Shown here piece after piece: positions 43,825-52,476 of a stretch of DNA of 64,000 nt (positions are counted from its first letter, which is position 1; each line of letters begins with the position of its first letter). The translations under genes and the position numbers were made by a program. The DNA comes from Paralcaligenes ureilyticus. GTDB taxonomy: Bacteria; Pseudomonadota; Gammaproteobacteria; Burkholderiales; Burkholderiaceae_B. Location: assembly GCF_004346225.1 (NCBI RefSeq), contig NZ_SMAJ01000001.1, forward strand, positions 310,001-374,000. Reading direction: 5' to 3'. The notes under the pieces were generated by a model. The model saw nothing but the letters and a program-made list of their open reading frames with translations, was not told the origin of the DNA and searched no databases.

Positions 43825-45441
43825 GTGTTGAACTCGACGTATGACTACATCGTAATTGGTGCGGGATCGGCTGGATGTGTTTTAGCAAACAGACTGACGG
43901 CGTCGGGAAAATACTCTGTATTGCTCCTCGAAGATGGTCCGGAGGATAAAAATCTGTGGATTCATGTCCCCCTGGGATATGGCAAGACAATCTACAACGA
44001 ACGGTATAGCCGCCGATTCTATACCGAGCCCGAACCGGGAATGAACAACCGTAAATTGTTTTGGCCTCGAGGGCGTTGTCTGGGCGGTTCCAGTTCAATC
44101 AACGGCATGATATCCATCCGCGGCCAATCCGCCGATTATGATTCCTGGGCCGACGCCGGCAATATCGGATGGGGATGGAAAGACGTACTCCCTTACTTCA
44201 TTAAATCGGAACACAATTCGCGAGGCGCCAGCAAATTCCACGGAGGCGACGGGCCACTTTGGTCGTCCGATGTGCGTGAAAGGCATGAACTCATGGAGGC
44301 GCTATTCAACGCGGGCGAAGAAATCGGCATCCCGCGCACCGATGACTTCAATGGCGAATCGCAGGAGGGCTGCGGATATTATCAGTTCTTCATCCACAAC
44401 GGCTGGCGTTGCAGTGTGGCCGTGGCGTATCTGAGGCCCATACGCAAACGGGCGAACTTACACGTAGGAATCAACTCCCACGTCAACACCATACTATTCG
44501 ACGGCCGCCTGGCGTCCGGCGTGCAGTACAAGCGAAAAGGGAAAACCTATACCGCCAAGGCGCACAAAGAAATCATCGTGGCGGCCGGTGCAATCCAAAG
44601 CCCCCAATTACTGCAGCTGTCTGGTGTGGGAAGCGCCTCTTTTTTGAAATCGAAAGGAATAGCGGTCGTTCATGACCTGCCCGGTGTGGGAGAAAACTTG
44701 CAAGATCACGTGCAAGTACGCCCTATGTACAAAATATCCAAACCCATCACCGTCAACGATAGCTTGCGCACCCTGGCTGGCCGCATTGGTCTCGGGCTGC
44801 AATATGCATTGTTCCGCAAAGGAGCCCTGGCATGCTCGTCGACCCCCGGCGGGATGTTCACACGCGTCTTGCCCGAATCAAAAACACCCGATATCCAATT
44901 CCATTTCGCGGCAATGTCATCATCGGCAGAAGTGGTGCACTCCGATCCCCACAAATGGTCAGGCAGTACGTTCTCCATCTGCCAACTCCGCCCCCAGTCT
45001 CGCGGTACAGTCATGGTCGTTTCCCGTAACTCATACGAAGCGCCGGCGATTACGGCCAATTACCTTTCTGCAGAAATCGATCAGCGCTGTGTTGTAGAAG
45101 GCCTGAAGCTTTCTCGCAAGCTGGTTGGCGCCCGCGCCATGAAGGACTACCTTGCTTCGGAATACTTGCCAGGGTTTCAGGTTCAGACCGACGAAGAGTT
45201 ACTGAAGTTTGCACGTGGCAATGGCGACACCGTGTATCACCCCTCGGGCACCTGCAAGATGGGGGTCGACTCCATGGCGGTGGTGGACCCAAGGCTTCGA
45301 GTCTACGGGCTTGGTGGTTTACGTGTTGTGGACTGCTCCATCATGCCTAACCTGGTTTCAGGCAACACGAACGCCCCAACTGTCATGATTGCCGAAAAGG
45401 CCAGCGACATGATTCTGGATGATGCAACCGCAACGGCCTGA
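43825..45441 (+). CDS. GMC-family flavin oxidoreductase, choline-dehydrogenase-like
   Basis: A 538-residue GMC oxidoreductase. The FAD motif GAGSAG is at 12-17, the PS00623-like signature PRGRCLGGSSSINGM follows, and the catalytic pair is H472 (YHPSGTCKMG) and N516 (GNTNAPT), 44 residues apart as in choline oxidase. It oxidises an alcohol group. GTG 43825 follows AAGGAGTGC. It closes the PotABCD-type operon and could act on an amino-alcohol released by the oxidase or imported directly. Confidence 0.9.
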   Translation: MLNSTYDYIVIGAGSAGCVLANRLTASGKYSVLLLEDGPEDKNLWIHVPLGYGKTIYNERYSRRFYTEPEPGMNNRKLFWPRGRCLGGSSSINGMISIRGQSADYDSWADAGNIGWGWKDVLPYFIKSEHNSRGASKFHGGDGPLWSSDVRERHELMEALFNAGEEIGIPRTDDFNGESQEGCGYYQFFIHNGWRCSVAVAYLRPIRKRANLHVGINSHVNTILFDGRLASGVQYKRKGKTYTAKAHKEIIVAAGAIQSPQLLQLSGVGSASFLKSKGIAVVHDLPGVGENLQDHVQVRPMYKISKPITVNDSLRTLAGRIGLGLQYALFRKGALACSSTPGGMFTRVLPESKTPDIQFHFAAMSSSAEVVHSDPHKWSGSTFSICQLRPQSRGTVMVVSRNSYEAPAITANYLSAEIDQRCVVEGLKLSRKLVGARAMKDYLASEYLPGFQVQTDEELLKFARGNGDTVYHPSGTCKMGVDSMAVVDPRLRVYGLGGLRVVDCSIMPNLVSGNTNAPTVMIAEKASDMILDDATATA

Positions 45442-45469
45442 ACCGCTTGCCGGATAGGCCCAATCCTTT

Positions 45470-45847
45470 TTACTCATGTGTCGAGCCGGGCCGATACTCA
45501 CGATAATGAGAACCCACGTAGCGCCCAGGCGTCATGCCGCAAATATTCTTGAAGTGGCGCGACAAATGGCTTTGATCAAAAAAACCGACCTCGATCGCGA
45601 CATCGGAGGGGCGCCGCCCCTGGCGCAATAATATTTGTGCGCGCTCGACCCGCAACATGCACAGATAGCGGTACGGTGCGACACCTACCTCCTTTCTGAA
45701 CAGAGTCGAAAAATGGAACACGCTGAGTTGAGTAATGGCGGATAACTGCTCCAGGCTGATACGGTCGCGAAGGTGCTTGCCCATGTACGCGATGGCCCCA
45801 TCTACGACGTCTCTGCGCGTATTGGTGAAAAATGTATCGTGAGCCAT
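45470..45847 (-). CDS. AraC-type regulator lacking a sensor domain
   Basis: A 125-residue protein that is essentially only the AraC DNA-binding domain: LEQLSAITQLSVFHFSTLFR, LLRQGRRPSDVAIEVGFFDQ and SHLSRHFKNICGMTPGRY, both helix-turn-helices intact. It is the last gene of the long minus-strand operon, 11 bp after the beta-type flavoprotein. Without a ligand domain it could act constitutively, like SoxS or MarA, or be activated by level. It likely regulates the 46-58 kb operon. Confidence 0.88.
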   Translation of the reverse strand: MAHDTFFTNTRRDVVDGAIAYMGKHLRDRISLEQLSAITQLSVFHFSTLFRKEVGVAPYRYLCMLRVERAQILLRQGRRPSDVAIEVGFFDQSHLSRHFKNICGMTPGRYVGSHYREYRPGSTHE

Positions 45848-45858
45848 GTCGAATCGAC

Positions 45859-46989
45859 TTACCTATTTGAGAAGCGTTTCATCAGAAAAGGTTCGATGGG
45901 AGTGGTCGTGCTGCCAGCATCAATCAGTTCGGCCATCACGTCACCGACCCCAGGGCCGAGTTGAAAACCTTCCCCGCAAAATCCAAAGGCATAAAACAGG
46001 CCGGAGGTGTTAGCGCTGGGCCCCATGACCGGCAAATCATCCGGTAAATAGCTTTCTATACCGCTCCACACGCGGATGATATTCAAATTGCTCAGGCCGG
46101 GCGCCAAGCGCTGCAACTGCTTGAACTGATTCAAGGTGTTTTCGGGTATGACATAAGCCCGCAGCTTGTCTGGGTAAGCGGGTCCGCGCCCTCCGCCGCC
46201 AAAAACAATATTTCCACGTTCCACCTGCCTGAAATACAGGCCCTCCTGTTCTATGCCGGACGAAACGCCTACGGCGGGCCCGATGCCGTAAGGGACGGGC
46301 TCAGTCACGCCCATTTGAGGGCCGCGCGCCACCAGCGGCACGGGCTCATTAAACTGTGCACAAAGCTTATCAGCCCAGGCGCCGGCGGTAATCAACAGGC
46401 AGGGGGCCTGGAATACGCGGCCGTCACGACTGGTGGCACGAAAATCTTCGCCTTCTTTTTCAATAACGGAAATTTCAGTGTTCTCGAAAATCTGCGCTCC
46501 ATTCCTTTTTGCAGCCCGCGCAAACGCCGGAGCGGCAAGGCGTGGATTGGCGTGGCCGTCAATCGGTGCGTGCGAGGCTCCGTAAACTTCGGGCCCTAGG
46601 AACGGAAATTTGGCGCGCATGGACGAGCCGGAAAGCAGCTCAAGATCAAGGCCATAAGCGCGCGCTTCACGCTGATACGTTTCGAACATACCCATACGAT
46701 CAGGGTCGTAGCACACCCGAACATGGCCCGAAACGAGGAACTCGGCATCATCGCCAATCAGTTCGGGCAACCGCCCCCAAATATCGCGCGAACGATTCGC
46801 CAGCGGCAGTTGCGGCAGGCAGCGTCCCTGACGGCGTACATTGCCAAAATTGACGCCGCTGGCCTGTTGCCCCACCAGCCCTCGCTCCAGGAGAGTCACG
46901 GACCGTTTTCGCTGACGCAAGAAAAATGCGGCCGCGCTACCCATGATGCCGCCGCCAACGATGATCACATCTGTTTTTTGGACACTCAC
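45859..46989 (-). CDS. FAD-dependent DAO-fold oxidoreductase, beta subunit of an opine-oxidase-like complex
   Basis: A 376-residue flavoprotein. The FAD motif is GGGIMG (12-17), then ERGLVGQQASGVNFGNVRRQ near 35-55 and a late FAD segment FGFCGEGFQLGPGVG. Layout matches sarcosine oxidase beta and opine-oxidase B subunits. GTG 46989 overlaps the alpha stop by 4 bp. It would provide the amine-oxidising site of the second alpha/beta/gamma module, with the partners at 46986 and 48374. Confidence 0.87.
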   Translation of the reverse strand: MSVQKTDVIIVGGGIMGSAAAFFLRQRKRSVTLLERGLVGQQASGVNFGNVRRQGRCLPQLPLANRSRDIWGRLPELIGDDAEFLVSGHVRVCYDPDRMGMFETYQREARAYGLDLELLSGSSMRAKFPFLGPEVYGASHAPIDGHANPRLAAPAFARAAKRNGAQIFENTEISVIEKEGEDFRATSRDGRVFQAPCLLITAGAWADKLCAQFNEPVPLVARGPQMGVTEPVPYGIGPAVGVSSGIEQEGLYFRQVERGNIVFGGGGRGPAYPDKLRAYVIPENTLNQFKQLQRLAPGLSNLNIIRVWSGIESYLPDDLPVMGPSANTSGLFYAFGFCGEGFQLGPGVGDVMAELIDAGSTTTPIEPFLMKRFSNR

Positions 46990-48362
46990 GCTTCATCCTC
47001 GGTCGTTTTAATGGACAGGGGCTTGACCGGTGCCTGGGCACGCAGGCGGCCCACATCGGAAACCCCTATGCCTGCCGCGTCCGCGATAATTTCAGCGCCG
47101 GCGTGTCCACAGTAGCGCCCCTGGCAGCGGCCCATGCCCACCCGGCTGAAAGCCTTGGCCCGATTCGATTCAGCGGCGCCTGTCTCGCTCACGACGCGGC
47201 GCAATTCACCGACGCTCACGCTTTCGCAGCGGCATACAAATGCATCATCCGGGATGCACGCCGTCTGTTGCGCGGGCCATGGAAAAGCTCGCGCCAATCC
47301 CCGGCGAAAGCGGTCCATACGTTCCTGCTGCTTGCGTAGGGCGTTTAACTGGCCAGGCTCTATGTCGCGACCCAGATCTTTCAGCAACGCCAATGCGGCC
47401 AGGCGCCCCGCAATTTCTGCCGCGTCCGCGCCCAGAATGCGCACGCCATCACCGGCCAGATACACGCCCGCCACGGAGCTGCGCCCATCGACGTCGATCT
47501 TGGGCAGCCATTGGCGCGACGCAGGCTCAAAGACAAACTCGCAACGGGCCAGATCGGCCAGTTGGGTCTCGGCGCGCAAGTGGTAGCCGACCGCGACCGC
47601 ATCGCAATCCAGCTCAAGAGCTTCACCATTATGTTGGCGATAGCGCACGCCCCGCACTCCCGCTTGGGCCTGGCCTAGAATTTCAACCGGTTCGATGTGT
47701 TTCAGTACCGGCACTCCCGCGCGCTTTATAGCATTGACCAACGCGATGCCTTTCTTGAGCAGCATTGGTCTGGCCATTAGATTAGGCAAAGCCTTGAGCT
47801 GATCCAGGGTGCTCGCGGTATCCAGCACGGCGGCCACCTGCGCACCCGCCTTGATATATTGACTAGCGACCAAATACAGCAAGGGGCCAGTGCCCATGAA
47901 GACGACCTTGCGCCCGATCGAGCACGCCTGCGATTTAAGGGCAATCTGCGCGGCGCCCAGACTGTAGGCCCCCGCCAGATGCCAGCCTTTGACGGGCATT
48001 AACCTGTCGGTTGCACCCGTGCACAGGATCAGGCGGTCGTAAGCCAGGCTGGAGGTGCGATTGTTTACGGACAGATGCAGACGGCCCTCGCTGATATTCC
48101 ACGCAAGCGTTTCGGGCCTATAGTCGATTTTCCCGCGCAAGGCGTCGAACGTGCGATGCAGTGATTCGGCGCGCCCCGCCTCGGTGCCGTAAAGCGTTTT
48201 ATATGAACGGGTAAAGTTTTCAGGCTGGCGTCGATAAACCTGACCGCCGTCGCGTTGCCCCTCATCAATGACAAGGGGCCGCAGCCCGGCCTTGACCAGT
48301 GTTTCGGCGCAACGCACCCCTGCCGGGCCGGCGCCTACAATGACTACGCGAGTTTGAACCAT
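46986..48362 (-). CDS. FAD/NAD-binding alpha subunit of an opine-oxidase-like complex
   Basis: A 458-residue protein with the FAD motif GAGPAG near residue 10, a middle nucleotide-binding segment (LCTGATDRLMPVKGWHLAG), and a C-terminal BFD-like 2Fe-2S module with C377, C379, C413 and C418. The layout equals the alpha subunit at 14772, yet the sequences clearly differ, so they are paralogues, not copies. Gap to the gamma gene is 11 bp; it overlaps the beta gene by 4 bp. Confidence 0.88.
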   Translation of the reverse strand: MVQTRVVIVGAGPAGVRCAETLVKAGLRPLVIDEGQRDGGQVYRRQPENFTRSYKTLYGTEAGRAESLHRTFDALRGKIDYRPETLAWNISEGRLHLSVNNRTSSLAYDRLILCTGATDRLMPVKGWHLAGAYSLGAAQIALKSQACSIGRKVVFMGTGPLLYLVASQYIKAGAQVAAVLDTASTLDQLKALPNLMARPMLLKKGIALVNAIKRAGVPVLKHIEPVEILGQAQAGVRGVRYRQHNGEALELDCDAVAVGYHLRAETQLADLARCEFVFEPASRQWLPKIDVDGRSSVAGVYLAGDGVRILGADAAEIAGRLAALALLKDLGRDIEPGQLNALRKQQERMDRFRRGLARAFPWPAQQTACIPDDAFVCRCESVSVGELRRVVSETGAAESNRAKAFSRVGMGRCQGRYCGHAGAEIIADAAGIGVSDVGRLRAQAPVKPLSIKTTEDEA

Positions 48363-48373
48363 GTCGCCTCCGG

Positions 48374-48676
48374 CTAGCGCGTAAATATCTGCAAGCCGCT
48401 ACTCACAGCCGTTCCGCAGGCTCGCAATCGAGAGCCGGTTTCGGTCCACACCCAACAATCCTGGCACGCCCCCATCATGCAGAAACCCGAACGGTGCCCA
48501 TCGCCAAATTCGGATTCCCGCAAGTGGCCGCTGTTATTGAGTATGGCCACCATCAAGGTGTCGCCTTCCAAAGCGTGGGCGGAAAATCCATCGATATAGA
48601 AGTCGATGCGAGCCCGATCGGTTTCGGCCAGGCGGATGAAACGTGGAGCGGTGGAGTTCATCAAAGGTGCGTTCAT
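48374..48676 (-). CDS. Small 2Fe-2S ferredoxin-like (gamma) subunit of an opine-oxidase-like complex
   Basis: A 100-residue 2Fe-2S protein. Ligands are C66, C71, C74 (SGFCMMGACQDC) and C87 (LRACGTAV). It corresponds to the gamma subunit at 14470 with the same CMMG-x-C spacing. ATG 48676 overlaps the ATPase stop. Electron transfer within the complex is the expected role. Confidence 0.88.
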   Translation of the reverse strand: MNAPLMNSTAPRFIRLAETDRARIDFYIDGFSAHALEGDTLMVAILNNSGHLRESEFGDGHRSGFCMMGACQDCWVWTETGSRLRACGTAVSSGLQIFTR

Positions 48677-50541
48677 GCGGCAACCCCTTCGAGCAAGGTC
48701 AACGGAGCCTGCAGGCTCTTGAGTTCGGCTTCAGTGCGATGGCACAGGATTCGACTGCTATTGCTTAATTCACGGGTAGGCGGCGGCGTCTTGTTGCATA
48801 CCCCGTCGACACGCAAAGCGCAGCGACCCAGAAACGGACAAACACCAGGAAACGCGGCCGAGGCCTGGAGGACAGGCAACTGTTCAACGGGGCGGCTGCA
48901 AACCCGGTCGAGCCAGCCTGTGCGCAGTTCGGGCACCGATGACATCAGCAGATGCGAGTAAGGATGATAAGGGGGTTCGGCCAGTGCCTCACGAGGGCGC
49001 ACGGCAACCATCCGGCCGGCATACAGCACAATGATTTCGTCGCAAATGGCCCGCACGGTGCTGATATCGTGGCTAATGAACATATACGAGACATTCAGCT
49101 CGCGCCGCAGATCGGCCAGAAGATCGAGAATCGCCGCGCCGACAACCGTATCCAGCGCTGAAGTGACCTCGTCGCACAGGATCAAGTCGGGCTTGGCGGC
49201 CAGCGCCCGCGCCAAATTCGCACGCTGCTTCTGTCCTCCCGACAACTCCCCCGGAAGGCGATCGAAAACGCTGGCGGGCAATTGCACCAGATCCAGCAGT
49301 TCGAGTATGCGCCGGCGCTGCGCCTTGCCACTCATATCGTGATAGAAGGCAAGCGGACGCGCCAGAATGCGCCCGATCGAGTGGGAGGGATTGAGCGCCG
49401 TATCAGCGTTCTGGAAAACAATCTGAATGCGGCGGAACTGTTCGCGAGTACGGCCCGACAGTGCCGGTGACAGCGATACGCCATCCAAGGCAATGTTGCC
49501 GCCAAACGGGGCAATCATGCCTGCGACCACTCGCGCCAGGGTTGTCTTGCCGGAACCGGACTCCCCGATAATTCCTACGGTGGTCCCCCGCCGTATCGAT
49601 AGATTGATGTCATCGAGAACGCAAATGGATGGGATCCCCTTCGAATCGGGCTTGCCATAGCCGGCAAGCAGCCCGGTTATTTGCAACAAAGGCACGCCCT
49701 GAACCCGCTCTTCGGGCAGAGGCGGGAGCATGCGGGGTTCGGGAGCGGCGGCGGCAAGCAGGCTTTGGGTATAGGCGTTTTCGGGGGCCGCCAGAATGCG
49801 TTCGGTGGTCCCCGCTTCACGCATCTGCCCGTCTTTCAACACGACGATGCGATCGGCCATTTGCGCGACGACAGCCAAATCGTGCGAAACATAGACGGCC
49901 GTTGTACCCAGCTCCTTGACCACCCTCTTGAATGCGCGCAGCACTTCAATTTGGGTGGTGACATCGAGCGCCGTGGTGGGCTCGTCCATAATGACCAGAT
50001 CGGGGTCGGTAATGAGCGCCATGGCGGCCATGACGCGTTGCAATTGCCCGCCCGAGACTTGATGAGGATAGCGTTGGCCGATATGTTCCGGATCGGGCAA
50101 AGCCAGCGCGCGAAAGAGCTCCACCGCTTTTTTCTGCGCGGCTTCGCGTGGGATCGTTTTATGAATCAAGGCGCTTTCAATGACCTGATTCATGAGTGTC
50201 TTGGCCGGATTGAATGCCGCCGCGGCGCTTTGCGCAATGTACGAGACCGTGTGGCCCCGAATACCGGCCAGCTGCCCGGCATCCAACGACAAGACGTCGT
50301 GCTTGCCGATACGTATGCGGCCGCCCACAATGCGGCAGCCTGACCGGGCATAGCCCATTAGCGACAAGGCTATCGTGGTCTTTCCGGAACCCGATTCGCC
50401 TATCAGCGCAAGGACTTCACCGCGATCGATCGAAAAGGAAATATCCCTGACAATGGCAATCGTTTCGCCTGTTTCTCCGTGCGCCACGACACGCAAACCC
50501 GATACATCGACGATTCTCGTGGGGTCCATGACCTTATCCAT
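48673..50541 (-). CDS. Fused double ABC transporter ATPase (DppD-DppF type)
   Basis: A 622-residue protein carrying two complete nucleotide-binding domains. The first has Walker A GESGSGKT (48-55), signature VSGGQLQR and Walker B VIMDEP. The second has Walker A GESGSGKT (326-333), signature LSGGQKQR (433-440) and Walker B LILCDE. Oligopeptide-type linkers follow each. It replaces the separate DppD and DppF proteins seen in the first cluster. It overlaps DppC by 8 bp and the gamma gene by 4 bp. Confidence 0.93.
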   Translation of the reverse strand: MDKVMDPTRIVDVSGLRVVAHGETGETIAIVRDISFSIDRGEVLALIGESGSGKTTIALSLMGYARSGCRIVGGRIRIGKHDVLSLDAGQLAGIRGHTVSYIAQSAAAAFNPAKTLMNQVIESALIHKTIPREAAQKKAVELFRALALPDPEHIGQRYPHQVSGGQLQRVMAAMALITDPDLVIMDEPTTALDVTTQIEVLRAFKRVVKELGTTAVYVSHDLAVVAQMADRIVVLKDGQMREAGTTERILAAPENAYTQSLLAAAAPEPRMLPPLPEERVQGVPLLQITGLLAGYGKPDSKGIPSICVLDDINLSIRRGTTVGIIGESGSGKTTLARVVAGMIAPFGGNIALDGVSLSPALSGRTREQFRRIQIVFQNADTALNPSHSIGRILARPLAFYHDMSGKAQRRRILELLDLVQLPASVFDRLPGELSGGQKQRANLARALAAKPDLILCDEVTSALDTVVGAAILDLLADLRRELNVSYMFISHDISTVRAICDEIIVLYAGRMVAVRPREALAEPPYHPYSHLLMSSVPELRTGWLDRVCSRPVEQLPVLQASAAFPGVCPFLGRCALRVDGVCNKTPPPTRELSNSSRILCHRTEAELKSLQAPLTLLEGVAA

Positions 50542-51493
50542 TTCCGCTTTCCCCTTCGCCGCTTCGGGTTTTTCGACGCAGATTGTCTATCAGCAAATTG
50601 ACCCCGATGGTTAAGGTGGCAATAGCGAGCGCCGGCGTGATGACGGCCAGAGCTCCCTGGCCCAGGCCTGAAATATTTTCGCGAACCAGCGACCCCCAGT
50701 CCGCTTCAGGCGGTTGTATGCCCAGGCTGAGGAAGCTCAGGCCGCTTAACAACAAAACGACAAAAACGAAACGAAGCCCAAAATCGGCCAGAACCGGACG
50801 GATCATATTGGGCAGCATTTCGATGCACATGATATATAGCGCGCCCTCGCCGCGAGCGCGCGCCGCCTGAACATATTCCATGGTTTGCACGTTTACGGCA
50901 AGCGCACGGGCTATGCGATAAGACCCCGGCATATAAATGATCGCCGCGGTAATGATCAACAATTCGGCTGAAGAACCGAACGAAGCGACCATGAGTAGCG
51001 CAAACATCATGCTGGGAAGCGAAATCAACGCGTCAATGGCCCGGCTCAGGGCCGAATCGATCCAGCCGCCGCTAATCGCGGCGCACAGCGCCAGAATGGT
51101 GCCGGCGGTGCTGGCCAGCACAGTGGCCGTCAACGCCAGGCCGACGGTGTATCGGGTGCCGTAAAGAATGCGGCTTAGCATATCGCGGCCCAGATAATCG
51201 GTTCCCAGCCAGAACGCGCTGCTCATTCCGCTAAACACATCGGTATCGACAATCTTGCTTGCATCGTAAGGCGCAATCAATGGGCCAATCAATGCCATAA
51301 GCAGCCAGAAAAATACGATGAGCAAGCCCAACAGGCTGAGTTTGGACACGGGAAAACGCCACCGCGACGGCGCGCGCTTTGACCCGGCAGGAGGCGGCGA
51401 CGGCATGGCGGCGCGGGCTTCGAGCCCGGAGCCGTCCAAAGACTCTACGGACATGACGGCCGTGTCTGGAGGAGAGGTTGGCGTGCGGCTCAT
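50534..51493 (-). CDS. ABC transporter permease, DppC type
   Basis: A 319-residue inner-membrane permease starting at ATG 51493, which overlaps DppB by 4 bp. A long polar N-terminal arm precedes the first helix, then LGTDYLGRDMLSRILYGTRY and the coupling loop EYVQAARARGEGALYIMCIE mark the DppC family. Confidence 0.91.
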   Translation of the reverse strand: MSRTPTSPPDTAVMSVESLDGSGLEARAAMPSPPPAGSKRAPSRWRFPVSKLSLLGLLIVFFWLLMALIGPLIAPYDASKIVDTDVFSGMSSAFWLGTDYLGRDMLSRILYGTRYTVGLALTATVLASTAGTILALCAAISGGWIDSALSRAIDALISLPSMMFALLMVASFGSSAELLIITAAIIYMPGSYRIARALAVNVQTMEYVQAARARGEGALYIMCIEMLPNMIRPVLADFGLRFVFVVLLLSGLSFLSLGIQPPEADWGSLVRENISGLGQGALAVITPALAIATLTIGVNLLIDNLRRKTRSGEGESGNG

Positions 51494-52446
51494 CGATTCC
51501 TCAGCTTGGGGTTGGAGACAATGGCGCATATATCGGCGACCATAACCAATAGCAGATACGCCAGGCAGAAAATCATCGCACAGGCTTGAATCAAAGGCAT
51601 ATCGCGGGTGGATACCGCATCGATCATCAGGGTGGCGATGCCGGGATAATTGAATATGGACTCAACGATGATGACCCCGCCCAGCAGGTAAGAAAGACTC
51701 AGGGCAATGGCATTGGCAATGGGCCCGATGGCATTGGGCAAGGCATGCAGAAGCACAATACGGGTTGGACTGCCGCCTTTGAGCGCGGCCATTTCCACAT
51801 AAGACGAACTCAATTGGTCGATGATGGCGGCGCGCGTCATGCGCGCCATCTGCGCCACAATGACACAGCACAGCGTCATCACGGGCATGGCATATATCTT
51901 CAGGAATTCACCTACGGAGTGAATATCGGCGGTATGGGATAACGCCGACAGCCAACCCAGCTTGACCGCAAAGATCAGCACGGCAATGGTAGCCACCAGG
52001 AATTCCGGCACCGACACCAGGGAAATGGTGCCCACATTGATTATGCGGTCATAGGCCGAGCCTTTGTACATGGCGGTGGTAATGCCAAGCACCAACGCAA
52101 TAGGCACCGACACCGCCGTCGTAATCCCGGCCAGCAACAACGAGCTGGGCAGCCTGCCCGCGATCAGGCTGGCCACGGGCAGGCTGTTGACCAGTGAAAA
52201 CCCCGGGTTTCCCGACAGCAAGCCGATCAACCAATGCATATAACGCAATGGAGCGGGCTGATCCAGCCCAAACTGCAAGCGCAACGCTGCGACCGTGGCT
52301 GGCGTAGCCGCCTGGCCCAAGGCGGTTTGCGCCGCATCGCCAGGCAACAGGTTCGTAATGACGAAAACGCCCAGCGACACCAGGAACAGCGTTAAGACTC
52401 CGAGCCCGATCCGGTTGAGCACCAGCCGACTGATTGTGCCATTCAT
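51490..52446 (-). CDS. ABC transporter permease, DppB type
   Basis: A 318-residue inner-membrane permease. The opening LVLNRIGLGVLTLFLVSLGV, the LPGDAAQTALGQAATP loop and the coupling loop YVEMAALKGGSPTRIVLLHA match DppB. Precedes DppC, follows the binding protein by 30 bp. Confidence 0.91.
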   Translation of the reverse strand: MNGTISRLVLNRIGLGVLTLFLVSLGVFVITNLLPGDAAQTALGQAATPATVAALRLQFGLDQPAPLRYMHWLIGLLSGNPGFSLVNSLPVASLIAGRLPSSLLLAGITTAVSVPIALVLGITTAMYKGSAYDRIINVGTISLVSVPEFLVATIAVLIFAVKLGWLSALSHTADIHSVGEFLKIYAMPVMTLCCVIVAQMARMTRAAIIDQLSSSYVEMAALKGGSPTRIVLLHALPNAIGPIANAIALSLSYLLGGVIIVESIFNYPGIATLMIDAVSTRDMPLIQACAMIFCLAYLLLVMVADICAIVSNPKLRNR

Positions 52447-52476
52447 CTCTTTTTTCCTTTCCGATCAAGGAGATGA

